A DNA stretch of 55,093 nucleotides from Streptococcus parasanguinis (GTDB taxonomy: Bacteria > Bacillota > Bacilli > Lactobacillales > Streptococcaceae). The notes beneath the pieces are model-generated. The model was not told the origin of the DNA, ran no database searches, and saw only the letters and a program-made list of their open reading frames with translations. Both the position numbers and the translations under genes were made by a program. The stretch spans positions 1 to 55,093 of the forward strand of contig JAGZZN010000005.1 of NCBI GenBank assembly GCA_018377375.1. The letters are read 5' to 3'. Positions 24,029-32,068 of the stretch are shown in pieces; the first letter of the stretch is position 1, and each line of letters opens with the position of its first letter.

Positions 24029-24730
24029 ATGACACTTTGGGATTTATTATTTACGAACCAAAAATCAGCCCCGCCTGAGTTTGGACTCTGGTACTTTTTC
24101 CTACCAGCTTCCTTGTTGGTGGTTGGCTACTTTTCTATCAAATATGCGCAGTCAAAAAGCTACCAACGCTTTTGGTACTGGGCACAATTGATTCAAGTCT
24201 TGACCATCAATGCTTGGTATATTCTCGCCCACATGCCTTTGACGGATAATTTGCCTTTTTATCATTGTCGCTTGGCCATGCTTGCAATACTCTTTGCTCC
24301 GAGAGGAACCTATATCAAGCAATATTTTGCCTTGTTGGGAGTTCTAGGATCCATTGCGGCCTTGGTTTATCCAGCCTTTGACCCCTTCCCATTCCCCCAT
24401 ATTACCGTGCTCAATCTGATTTTTAGTCACTGGGCCTTGTTTGCCAATAGTTTGATTTACCTGCAAGATTTTTATCAGTCGGAAAAACAAGACAGCTTAC
24501 GAATTGTTAAGATCACTTTTGGAATGAATGCAGTCATCTTTTTGGTCAACCTCTTGACCAGAGGAGATTACGGCTTCTTAAAGCGTCCACCAATCATTGG
24601 AGACCACGGTGCTCTTTTGAACTACCTCTTGGTCAGCATCGTGATGGTGGCTGGTATTTGCTTGGTCAATCAACGCTATAAATACAAATACAAGATGGTA
24701 GAAGAGAATATCGTTTCGCGTTCAGAATAA
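24029..24730 (+). CDS. YwaF-type membrane protein (TIGR02206), paralogue 1
   Basis: 233-aa protein with six to seven TM helices. Family marks: LPFYHCRLAML (about residues 77-87), HITVLNLIFSHWALFANSLIYL (about 130-151) and GDYGFLKRPPIIGDHGALLNY (about 180-200). This is the TIGR02206/YwaF family, related to eukaryotic TMEM164, reported to be an acyltransferase for ether lipids. The bacterial role is unknown. It is first of three tandem homologues (gaps 25 and 13 nt). It keeps the Cys in the YHC motif. Confidence 0.8.
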   Translation: MTLWDLLFTNQKSAPPEFGLWYFFLPASLLVVGYFSIKYAQSKSYQRFWYWAQLIQVLTINAWYILAHMPLTDNLPFYHCRLAMLAILFAPRGTYIKQYFALLGVLGSIAALVYPAFDPFPFPHITVLNLIFSHWALFANSLIYLQDFYQSEKQDSLRIVKITFGMNAVIFLVNLLTRGDYGFLKRPPIIGDHGALLNYLLVSIVMVAGICLVNQRYKYKYKMVEENIVSRSE

Positions 24731-24755
24731 AAAGAGCAGATAAGGGAAAGAAATC

Positions 24756-25442
24756 ATGACACTTTGGGACTTATTTTTCACCAGTCAACCAACGGCCCCT
24801 CCTCAATTGGGGGTCTGGTATTTCTTATTGCCGACTTCATTGGTGGTAGTGGGAGTTCTGTCCATTCGATTTGCTCACTCTAAAGGCTACCAAAACTTTT
24901 GGTATTGGGGGCAGTTGATCCAGTTGCTGATTATCAACGCTTGGTATCTAGCTGCTCGCTTGCCTCTTTCAGAGAGTCTTCCCTTCTATCATAGCCGGAT
25001 GGCCATGTGGATTATTCTCTTAGCTCCTAAGGGCAGCTTCAAGCAATATTTTGCACTTGTGGGAGTCTTTGGCTCCATTATGGCCTTGGTTCATCCCGTT
25101 TTTTATCCCTACCCTTTTCCTCACGTATCCTCGATCAACAATGTCTTTGGTCACTGGGCTCTCCTGGCCAACTGTTTGATCTATCTGGTTCAATCCTACC
25201 AGGTGGAAGAAGGGGCTGTTTGGAAGATCTGTCAGATGACGTTTGGGGTCAATGCCATTATTGTTCTAGCCAACCTTGTAACGGGCGGAAACTATGGCTT
25301 TCTGCGTCGACCACCTGTGCTAGGAGACCATGGCCTTGTGCTCAACTATTTGATCGTGACAGTCCTAATGACGGGGACACTGATTCTCATCAATACGATC
25401 GTTCAGTACAGTAAGAAAAGAAGAATACCTAAATCTGTTTAA
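24756..25442 (+). CDS. YwaF-type membrane protein (TIGR02206), paralogue 2
   Basis: 228 aa, closely similar to paralogue 1 from the first residues (both begin MTLWDL and share PP-x-x-G-x-WYF). The HWALLANCLIYL and NYGFLRRPPVLGDHGLVLNY motifs are kept. The YHC motif reads LPFYHSRMAM, so the conserved Cys is Ser. If that Cys is catalytic, this copy is inactive or altered. RBS GGGAAAG precedes the ATG. It is probably the product of a recent tandem duplication. Confidence 0.8.
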   Translation: MTLWDLFFTSQPTAPPQLGVWYFLLPTSLVVVGVLSIRFAHSKGYQNFWYWGQLIQLLIINAWYLAARLPLSESLPFYHSRMAMWIILLAPKGSFKQYFALVGVFGSIMALVHPVFYPYPFPHVSSINNVFGHWALLANCLIYLVQSYQVEEGAVWKICQMTFGVNAIIVLANLVTGGNYGFLRRPPVLGDHGLVLNYLIVTVLMTGTLILINTIVQYSKKRRIPKSV

Positions 25443-25455
25443 ATAAGGAGATTTT

Positions 25456-26136
25456 ATGCATCATTTTTTCACTACAGAATCAACAGCACCACCAGCAATC
25501 TCAGCACTTTGGTATAGTGTGATGGTCTTGTTCGTTGTGACAGCGATTATGATGTCACTTCGCTATTATCAGAATGAGCAATTTCGCAAATGCTTTCAAT
25601 ACTTACAAGGCTTCCAGTTAATTTGCTTGTATCTTTGGTATTTTGCCTACCACATTCCTTGGTCCAATAGCTTACCATTTTATCATTGCCGCTTGGCTAT
25701 GTTTGCGGTCTTGTTTTTACCAGACCGCTGGAAAAGCAAACAGTTCTTTGCCTTGATGGGAGTGAGTGGAGCCATCTTTGCTTTGGGCTATCCAGTCTTT
25801 GATCCCTACACTTTCCCTCATATTACGAGTTTTTCTTTCCTCCTCGGACATTACTGTCTCCTCATCAATTCCTTGATTTATCTCTTGAGATGCTATGATC
25901 GAAACCTCTTAAAAAATAGTCAGATTGTTCTCTATACCTTTGCCTTAGATTTATTCCTGGTTGGAGTCAATCAATTGACAGGAGGAAATTATGGCTTGAT
26001 GGCCCGCCCTCCGATTATGAGAGGGGATAAGGTGTGGCTCAATTATCTGGTTGTATCCAGTATTTTAGCCCTTGCTTTATTACTCTTTAATCAGTTCTTC
26101 AGTCGCAGAAGTGAGCGGGTGAAAGTGAGAAAATAA
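25456..26136 (+). CDS. YwaF-type membrane protein (TIGR02206), paralogue 3
   Basis: 226 aa. More diverged, with a different N-terminus (MHHFFTTESTAPP) but the same family marks: LPFYHCRLAMFAVLF (Cys present), HITSFSFLLGHYCLLINSLIYL and NYGLMARPPIMRGDKVWLNY. The usual GDHG is GDK here. AAGGAG stands 9-10 nt before the ATG. It is the last of the three-gene array and is followed by a terminator at 26147. Confidence 0.8.
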   Translation: MHHFFTTESTAPPAISALWYSVMVLFVVTAIMMSLRYYQNEQFRKCFQYLQGFQLICLYLWYFAYHIPWSNSLPFYHCRLAMFAVLFLPDRWKSKQFFALMGVSGAIFALGYPVFDPYTFPHITSFSFLLGHYCLLINSLIYLLRCYDRNLLKNSQIVLYTFALDLFLVGVNQLTGGNYGLMARPPIMRGDKVWLNYLVVSSILALALLLFNQFFSRRSERVKVRK

Positions 26137-26146
26137 CAAGTAGGAA

Positions 26147-26177
26147 GGTTGGGACATCTCGGTCTCAACCCTGTTTT
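26147..26177 (+). terminator. Terminator after the YwaF array
   Basis: GGTTGGGAC-atctcg-GTCTCAACC (one wobble), then CTGTTTT. It resembles the outer hairpin of element A in sequence and placement. Confidence 0.75.
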
Positions 26178-26194
26178 ATATTAAAGGAGAATAT

Positions 26195-28120
26195 ATGAAG
26201 CGTTTCTTGCTAATGATTTCCCTCATTTGGAGTTTGGTTTGTACAATCACGATCGCACATGCAGATGATGAAGTTCGCTATTCGATTGAATCCTATGTAG
26301 GACACCTCCAATTGCAGGAAGATAGCCAAGCAACATTCACACAAGAGATTACCTATCAGTTTCAGACAGGCTATCATGGTCAATATGTGACTCTAGGAAG
26401 CGCAGATCCTCTTCCAAAAGGGTTTAAGATTCATCGTCATCCTGAGGTGGAAGCCTATGTGGATGGGGAAAAACGTGAGATTCGTGTAGAGGAGACAGAC
26501 CTGGAAGATGGTCGTCAATTAAAAATATACAATGCCCGTATCGTCGGAGGGACGGTCAAGATCAAAGTAAAATGGAAGATTGATCATCTCTTGACTTTCT
26601 ACAAGGATATTGCAGAACTGAATTGGTTTCCTATTTCAGATGGAGATGAGAAAGTCGCGAAATTAGATTTTTATGTGGATGGCTTGGATGCCAAGCAGGG
26701 AAAACTGTATGCCCATACGGGTTACTTTAATCCACCAGCCCAAGTTGAACGAACTGCAACTGGTTATCATATTTGGACAAAGGATTTTCCCAAAAATGGT
26801 AAGCTCGAACTGCATGGCTATTGGCCAATGACAGAGGCCCTGCGTCGAGACCAAGCAAATGAGATTAACAAGGGAAATGGAAAAGAGAAATTTCTCAAAA
26901 AAGAAAAATCCATTGAACAAAAAACATTCTTTTATCGGACCCTTCTACTCAAGGTTGTTCCAATTGTAGCGATTCTTTTATTTATCCTAGCTTTCATTCC
27001 ATGGATCCGGTATTTTATCAGTACCAGAACTCGTCGAATTTCAAAAGGAGTACGATTATACGAACCACCACAGAATTTACCTCCTCTTGTCCTAGCTAAG
27101 GCACTATATCAACTTGATTTTGAACGGATGGTGATGTCTAGAGAGAAGGGGCAACTAAAATTTAATCATCTCATTCAGGCAACCATGTTAGATCTTATTG
27201 ATCGAGGAAATCTTCGGTTGACTAGAGATGATAACGGGGAAACCTTGACTTGTCTCCATTATGAAGGCTTGGCTGATTTTGAATTAAAGTTTATTGAAAT
27301 GATTTTTGATCAAGAATCTGCAATCAATATCAGTGAGGTATTCTCAAAGTATAAAATTGATAAAGTAGCCCTAAAAAAAGACTTTCGAGCTGCTAAATCA
27401 GACACGCAACGAGACCGTATTCGAAAGATCGGAAATGAGGTTCAATCCCTTTTAAAAAAGGATGCCCAGCAATTGTCAAAAGGTGTAGAAAAGGAAATTG
27501 CAAAATTAGGATTGCCCTCTTATTTTAGAGACTTAACTGAAAAAGAAGAAGCTTTTTCAAAAACAGGTTGCGCCCTACATTTCTGGCTCTTACTGATCTT
27601 ATTTGTGAGCATGTGTTTCTTATCTCTCGGATTTGGATCACACCTATCTTCCTTCTATTTTTGGATCATTTTACTTTTGGTTTTGTTATTCATTCCATTT
27701 TATATTCTTGTGAAAATTCGCGAAGAACATCTCCAATCCTTAGAGAACTTGGATGCACAATTCCAATGGATGGCCTTTCGAAATATGATCGAAAGTATTC
27801 CAAATTTCAACCAAGCGGAACTGGAGAGTGTTGTTCTATGGAATCGTATCCTAGTCTATGCAACTATGTATGGTCAAGCTAAAAAAGTGAGTCAGGTACT
27901 CAAAAATCATCAGATTTCCTTGCCATACGAAAACTGGGACACTGTTGTTTGGCTAACGACCTCTTCAAATTCCTTCCTAGACGGCTCTACCTTGATGAGT
28001 TATGCTGATGATTCCTATAGCGTTTCAAGCTTCTCTACTAACTCCTCAGATGGCAGTGGGGGCTTTGACGGCGGCGGCTTTTCTGATGGTGGCGGTGGCG
28101 GAGGATTTGGAGCCTTCTAA
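26195..28120 (+). CDS. DUF2207 membrane protein
   Basis: 641 aa. A signal peptide (about 1-23, cleavage after AHA) leads to an extracellular beta-rich DUF2207 domain (about 30-230), a TM helix (about 252-272), a cytoplasmic segment with the predicted winged-helix stretch ALYQLDFERM...LIDRGNLRLT, a TM pair (about 463-505), and a tail rich in Ser and Gly (GGFDGGGFSDGGGGGGFGAF). That architecture and Gly-rich end are standard for the family, whose function is unknown. AAAGGAG precedes the ATG. Confidence 0.85.
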   Translation: MKRFLLMISLIWSLVCTITIAHADDEVRYSIESYVGHLQLQEDSQATFTQEITYQFQTGYHGQYVTLGSADPLPKGFKIHRHPEVEAYVDGEKREIRVEETDLEDGRQLKIYNARIVGGTVKIKVKWKIDHLLTFYKDIAELNWFPISDGDEKVAKLDFYVDGLDAKQGKLYAHTGYFNPPAQVERTATGYHIWTKDFPKNGKLELHGYWPMTEALRRDQANEINKGNGKEKFLKKEKSIEQKTFFYRTLLLKVVPIVAILLFILAFIPWIRYFISTRTRRISKGVRLYEPPQNLPPLVLAKALYQLDFERMVMSREKGQLKFNHLIQATMLDLIDRGNLRLTRDDNGETLTCLHYEGLADFELKFIEMIFDQESAINISEVFSKYKIDKVALKKDFRAAKSDTQRDRIRKIGNEVQSLLKKDAQQLSKGVEKEIAKLGLPSYFRDLTEKEEAFSKTGCALHFWLLLILFVSMCFLSLGFGSHLSSFYFWIILLLVLLFIPFYILVKIREEHLQSLENLDAQFQWMAFRNMIESIPNFNQAELESVVLWNRILVYATMYGQAKKVSQVLKNHQISLPYENWDTVVWLTTSSNSFLDGSTLMSYADDSYSVSSFSTNSSDGSGGFDGGGFSDGGGGGGFGAF

Positions 28121-28135
28121 TAGTCATGATAAGAG

Positions 28136-28166
28136 GACTAGAATCTAGGGATTTTAGTCTTTCTTT
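28136..28166 (+). terminator. Terminator after the DUF2207 gene
   Basis: GACTAGAAT-ctaggg-ATTTTAGTC stem with one wobble, then TTTCTTTTT. Confidence 0.75.
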
Positions 28167-28189
28167 TTGCTCTCAAAGAAGAATCATCG

Positions 28190-28218
28190 TTGAAAAAAGT
28201 GCCTATTTTCGCTATAAT
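28190..28218 (+). promoter_or_regulatory. prfC promoter
   Basis: TTGAAA (28190-28195), 17-bp spacer, TATAAT (28213-28218), giving a leader of roughly 80 nt before prfC. Confidence 0.75.
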
Positions 28219-28305
28219 AGGACAGATAGAGAAATTGAGGAGAAATCCGATGTAGAGATGAATTTGTAAATTTATCAAAAAATAAGAAGAGAAAGAATTA
28301 GGAAC

Positions 28306-29853
28306 ATGAACGTACAAGAAGAAATCAAAAAACGCCGTACCTTTGCTATCATCTCCCACCCGGATGCTGGTAAAACGACGATTACTGAGCAGTTGCTCTA
28401 CTTTGGTGGGGAGATTCGGGAAGCCGGTACCGTAAAAGGAAAGAAAACAGGAAACTTCGCTAAATCCGACTGGATGGACATTGAGAAACAACGTGGGATT
28501 TCGGTAACCTCATCTGTCATGCAGTTTGACTACGATGGAAAACGCGTGAACATCCTAGATACTCCAGGGCACGAGGACTTCTCAGAAGATACTTACCGGA
28601 CCTTGATGGCGGTAGATGCTGCCGTTATGGTGGTAGACTCTGCCAAGGGGATCGAGGCTCAAACCAAGAAATTGTTTGAGGTTGTTAAACACCGTGGGAT
28701 TCCAGTCTTTACTTTTATGAATAAGCTGGACCGTGACGGTCGTGAGCCACTAGATCTCTTGCAAGAATTGGAAGAAGTCTTGGGCATCGCAAGTTACCCA
28801 ATGAACTGGCCAATCGGGATGGGGAAAGCCTTTGAGGGGCTTTACGACCTCTATAATCAACGCTTGGAACTCTACAAAGGGGATGAACGCTTTGCCAGTC
28901 TAGAAGATGGAGACAAGCTCTTTGCCAACAATCCTTTCTACGAACAAGTGAAAGACGATATCGAACTTTTGCAAGAAGCTGGAAATGAATTCTCAGAAGA
29001 AGCCATCCTTGCGGGTGAATTAACTCCAGTTTTCTTTGGATCCGCTTTGACCAACTTTGGGGTGCAGACCTTCTTGGAAACCTTCCTCAAGTTTGCTCCA
29101 GAACCACATGGCCACAAGAAGACCGATGGAGAAATGGTGGATCCTTACGACAAAGATTTCTCAGGCTTTGTCTTTAAAATTCAAGCCAATATGGACCCTC
29201 GTCACCGTGACCGGATTGCATTTGTTCGGATCGTATCTGGTGAATTTGAGCGTGGGATGAGCGTCAACCTGCCTCGTACTGGTAAGGGCGCTAAGCTATC
29301 AAATGTCACCCAGTTTATGGCCGAAAGCCGTGAGAATGTCAGCAATGCCGTAGCAGGAGACATCATCGGGGTTTACGATACGGGTACTTATCAGGTTGGA
29401 GATACGCTGACAGTTGGTAAAAACAAGTTTGAATTTGAACCACTGCCAACCTTTACCCCTGAAATCTTCATGAAGGTGTCTGCCAAGAACGTTATGAAGC
29501 AAAAATCCTTCCACAAGGGGATTGAGCAATTGGTGCAAGAAGGAGCTATTCAGCTCTATACCAACTACCAAACAGGTGAATACATGTTGGGTGCTGTCGG
29601 GCAACTTCAGTTTGAAGTCTTTAAGCACCGCATGGAAAATGAATACAATGCCGAAGTGGTCATGAGCCCAATGGGTAAAAAGACCGTTCGCTGGATCAAA
29701 CCAGAAGACTTAGATGAGCGCATGTCTTCAAGCCGAAATATCTTGGCGAAGGACCGCTTTGACCAGCCTGTTTTCCTCTTTGAAAATGACTTTGCCCTCC
29801 GCTGGTTTGCGGATAAGTATCCAGACGTTGAGCTGGAAGAAAAGATGGGGTAA
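28306..29853 (+). CDS. prfC: Peptide chain release factor 3
   Basis: 515-aa translational GTPase. G1 is SHPDAGKTT (about residues 17-25); switch II is DTPGHEDFSEDTYR; G4 is NKLDRD; the G3 neighbourhood includes the RF3 marker RGISVTSSVMQF. Domain II/III boundaries and the C-terminal ALRWFADKYPDVEL are typical. It recycles RF1/RF2 from the ribosome after peptide release. It is monocistronic, with a promoter at 28190 and a terminator at 29892. Confidence 0.97.
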   Translation: MNVQEEIKKRRTFAIISHPDAGKTTITEQLLYFGGEIREAGTVKGKKTGNFAKSDWMDIEKQRGISVTSSVMQFDYDGKRVNILDTPGHEDFSEDTYRTLMAVDAAVMVVDSAKGIEAQTKKLFEVVKHRGIPVFTFMNKLDRDGREPLDLLQELEEVLGIASYPMNWPIGMGKAFEGLYDLYNQRLELYKGDERFASLEDGDKLFANNPFYEQVKDDIELLQEAGNEFSEEAILAGELTPVFFGSALTNFGVQTFLETFLKFAPEPHGHKKTDGEMVDPYDKDFSGFVFKIQANMDPRHRDRIAFVRIVSGEFERGMSVNLPRTGKGAKLSNVTQFMAESRENVSNAVAGDIIGVYDTGTYQVGDTLTVGKNKFEFEPLPTFTPEIFMKVSAKNVMKQKSFHKGIEQLVQEGAIQLYTNYQTGEYMLGAVGQLQFEVFKHRMENEYNAEVVMSPMGKKTVRWIKPEDLDERMSSSRNILAKDRFDQPVFLFENDFALRWFADKYPDVELEEKMG

Positions 29854-29891
29854 GGAACGATTCAAAACCGATCCATGACAATAGAAATAAG

Positions 29892-29914
29892 AAAACGGAA
29901 TCTTGTCCGTTTTC
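29892..29914 (+). terminator. prfC terminator
   Basis: AAAACGGA-atcttg-TCCGTTTT hairpin, just before the PH-domain gene. Confidence 0.8.
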
Positions 29915-29932
29915 GCTTATAAAGGAGAAATG

Positions 29933-30313
29933 ATGGGATTACTAAGTGGTTTGATGGGCAATGCCTCTCAAAAGAATGTTGATAAAGTAGAAAGAGATCT
30001 GGAAGATATCTTGGTGCCGGGAGAGCAAGTCACACTTGCTTTTAGCTTGATTCGTGATTTAATCGTCTTTACAGAGTTTCGTTTGATCTTGGTGGATAAG
30101 CAAGGAGTAACAGGAAAGAAAACTTCCTACAAATCCCTTCCTTATCGCTCCATCTCTCGATTTTCAGTAGAAACTTCCGGTCATTTTGATTTGGATGCTG
30201 AATTAAAAATCTGGGTCTCTTCAGCAGTGGAACCTTCAGAAGTTTTACAATTCAAGAGTGACAACAGTGTCATTGAAATCCAGCAAGCATTAGCCAGTGC
30301 AGTCTTTAAATAA
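29933..30313 (+). CDS. Bacterial PH-domain protein (YvbH-like)
   Basis: 126 aa from the second of two adjacent ATGs, better spaced from AAAGGAG at 29921-29927; ATG 29930 would add one Met. A single bacterial pleckstrin-homology fold is visible: ILVPGEQVTLAFSLIRDLIVFTEFRLILVDKQG, then SYKSLPYRSISRFSVE, and the long C-terminal helix. Such proteins form ring oligomers in crystals, but their role is unknown. It stands alone between prfC and the CorA gene, 40 nt before the latter. Confidence 0.82.
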   Translation: MGLLSGLMGNASQKNVDKVERDLEDILVPGEQVTLAFSLIRDLIVFTEFRLILVDKQGVTGKKTSYKSLPYRSISRFSVETSGHFDLDAELKIWVSSAVEPSEVLQFKSDNSVIEIQQALASAVFK

Positions 30314-30353
30314 AAAATCATGTTGATAGAGAACAGTTGAGAAAGGAGACGGA

Positions 30354-31262
30354 ATGTTTATCGATAAACAATTGGGTCAAGATCGGAAATGGATCAATAT
30401 CGACTCGGATTTGATTGCTGAAAATTCATATCTTTATAAAAAATACGATATTGACAAAGAAACCATTGAGTACGCGATGGATAAGAACGAACGTGCCCAT
30501 ATGGATTACAATCGAGAAAACGGAACGATCACCTTTATCTACAATGTATTGGATTTAGAAAAGGACAAGGAATACTACGAAACCATCCCCATGACCTTTA
30601 TCGTTCAAGATACGCGACTCGTGACCATCAGTAACCAGGACAATGCCTATATCATTGAACAAATGGTTCGTTATTTGGAAAGCCATGAGGAGCTGTCGAT
30701 CTATAAGTTGCTTTTTGCAGGTCTTGAAATGATCAGTAATGCTTATTATCCGATTATTGATCGCTTAGATAAGCACAAAGATGAACTCAATCGTTTGCTT
30801 CGAAAGACAACGACGACAAAGAATCTTTATGCCCTGTCTGACCTTGAGACCGGTATGGTGTATCTGGTCGCGGCAGCCAAGCAAAATCGGATGTTGCTAG
30901 AACATATCAAAGCGCATGCCATTTATCGTAGGATGAATGATATTGAAAAAGAGCAGTTTGATGATGCCATGATCGAAGCGCGTCAGTTGGTTTCGATGAC
31001 TGAGTTGATTTCCAATGTCTTACAGCAGTTGTCTGGATCATACAACAATATCCTAAACAACAACTTGAATGACAACTTGACAACCCTAACCATCTTTGAA
31101 GCCTTGTTGGCGGTCTTAGCCGTTATCACCGGTTTCTTCGGAATGAATATCCCTCTTCCTATGACAGAGGATCCCAATGCTTGGATCTATGTATCCCTAT
31201 GTAGCTTTATATTATGGCTCATTTTGGCAAAGGTCATGCGTTGGATTGTGAAAAAAAGATAA
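30354..31262 (+). CDS. CorA-family divalent-cation transporter
   Basis: 302 aa. A large N-terminal cytoplasmic alpha/beta domain and long stalk helix (about residues 140-235) lead to two C-terminal TM helices (about 240-262 and 275-295) joined by the family loop G-M-N in GFFGMNIP. Residues PLPMTEDPNAW fill the loop after GMN. It forms pentameric Mg2+ (or Co2+/Ni2+) channels. AAAGGAG precedes the ATG. It is followed at once by a bidirectional-looking hairpin. Confidence 0.92.
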   Translation: MFIDKQLGQDRKWINIDSDLIAENSYLYKKYDIDKETIEYAMDKNERAHMDYNRENGTITFIYNVLDLEKDKEYYETIPMTFIVQDTRLVTISNQDNAYIIEQMVRYLESHEELSIYKLLFAGLEMISNAYYPIIDRLDKHKDELNRLLRKTTTTKNLYALSDLETGMVYLVAAAKQNRMLLEHIKAHAIYRRMNDIEKEQFDDAMIEARQLVSMTELISNVLQQLSGSYNNILNNNLNDNLTTLTIFEALLAVLAVITGFFGMNIPLPMTEDPNAWIYVSLCSFILWLILAKVMRWIVKKR

Positions 31263-31266
31263 AAAA

Positions 31267-31294
31267 AAGAGGCTTGGAGAAATCCGAGCCTCTT
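31267..31294. terminator. Terminator after the CorA gene
   Basis: AAGAGGCTTGG-agaaat-CCGAGCCTCTT stem. The T tract is poor on the + strand and the A tract is good on its 5' side. Beyond it, 31295-31590 is AT-rich with no gene seen. Confidence 0.7.
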
Positions 31295-31602
31295 CGTATC
31301 TAGAATAATCTGAGAAATAGGAACCATCTAGACACCTGCCCTCCTCTCCAAAGAAGGGGCAGTGTGAATAGTTCATCGACTGTACAAAATCTTCTTGGAA
31401 ATAGTAGGAGTAGATTTAATAGTACTGAGTGGTTCTAAATAAATCAGAACTTAGAATAAATCGTTGAATCAGATAAAATGATCCTATTTCTTTATACAGA
31501 AATATTTTAGATACTAACTGTATTATACATATTTATTTGTAAAAACGCAAGATAAGAGTTACCAAAAAATAAAAGTTTTTCCGAAGTTTTTATACTCCTA
31601 TG

Positions 31603-31668
31603 ATGAAGTATATGAAATGGTTACAAGAAGAAAAGCAGTCCTGGCTTGGCTTTGCGTCACTTTTATGA
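31603..31668 (+). CDS. Possible 21-aa peptide ORF
   Basis: ATG at 31603 opens 21 codons (MKYMKWLQEEKQSWLGFASLL), preceded by ATG at 31600. A TATACT at 31591-31596 is so close that any message would be nearly leaderless, and no Shine-Dalgarno sequence is visible. A terminator overlaps the 3' end. It could be a micro-ORF, a short RNA or a gene relic; no homologue is recognised. Confidence 0.25.
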   Translation: MKYMKWLQEEKQSWLGFASLL

Positions 31669-31692
31669 TTTCAAGCGATCCAGGATTTTTTT
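31639..31692 (+). terminator. Terminator-like hairpin
   Basis: TCCTGG-CTTG arm pairs with CAAG...CCAGGA across a long loop, followed by seven T (31686-31692). Confidence 0.5.
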
Positions 31693-31744
31693 CCTAAAAA
31701 ATAAAATTAGTCTCCTGTGACTATCATTTGCCTCTTCATTGTGT

Positions 31745-31750
31745 TATACT
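31745..31750 (+). promoter_or_regulatory. -10 box of the helicase leader transcript
   Basis: TATACT at 31745-31750 with no convincing -35; transcription would begin near 31757. Confidence 0.5.
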
Positions 31751-31756
31751 AGATAA

Positions 31757-32053
31757 GTTGCAAACTTGTATGAGAGAAATGGTGGGGAGGCAGAACAGAT
31801 GGAAGGCTTCTGTTCGAAAGAAGACTCCCGCAAGAAGGATCTTGTGGCCTATTTGTTTGAAACACGATACTAGCCAACAACATCCGTTAGGACGCAAAAC
31901 ATTTTTCTCTAAAGAAAATGTAGTCCATAACAGACGGACTGAGTTTTTCTTTAGATGAGTCTTGCGACAGGTAACCGGGAAGGAGACTTCCTATGCAATC
32001 AGTGCGTTTTCGCATTGAAAGAAGTTTGATAAAGTGGCTTCGCACCACTTTTT
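31757..32053 (+). ncRNA. About 300-nt structured leader RNA with terminator, upstream of the DEAD-box helicase
   Basis: No ORF with an RBS explains this stretch, but hairpins fill it. GGGGAG (31784-31789) pairs with CTCCC (31825-31829), enclosing GAACAGA/TCTGTTC (31793-31799/31809-31815). CTAAAGAAAA (31909-31918) pairs with TTTTCTTTAG (31945-31954), enclosing AGTCC/GGACT. GGAAG-gaga-CTTCC and TGCG-tttt-CGCA follow. It ends in a terminator, AAGTGG-cttcgca-CCACTTTTT (32032-32053), only 15 nt before the helicase start codon. It is read as a cis-regulatory leader or a stand-alone small RNA; I do not recognise a named Rfam family. Confidence 0.6.
32032..32053 (+). terminator. Terminator/attenuator just before the helicase start
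   Basis: Stem AAGTGG / CCACTT with a 7-nt loop and five T. The helicase TTG start is at 32069, so helicase mRNA from the 31745 promoter must read through it. Confidence 0.7.
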
Positions 32054-32068
32054 AGAAAGAAGAAAGAA

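Noticed and set aside
31757..32053. Identity of the helicase leader as RNase P RNA, tmRNA or SRP RNA
   Set aside because: The conserved cores of those RNAs that I know (for example the P4 region of RNase P and the alanyl-acceptor ends of tmRNA) are not present.
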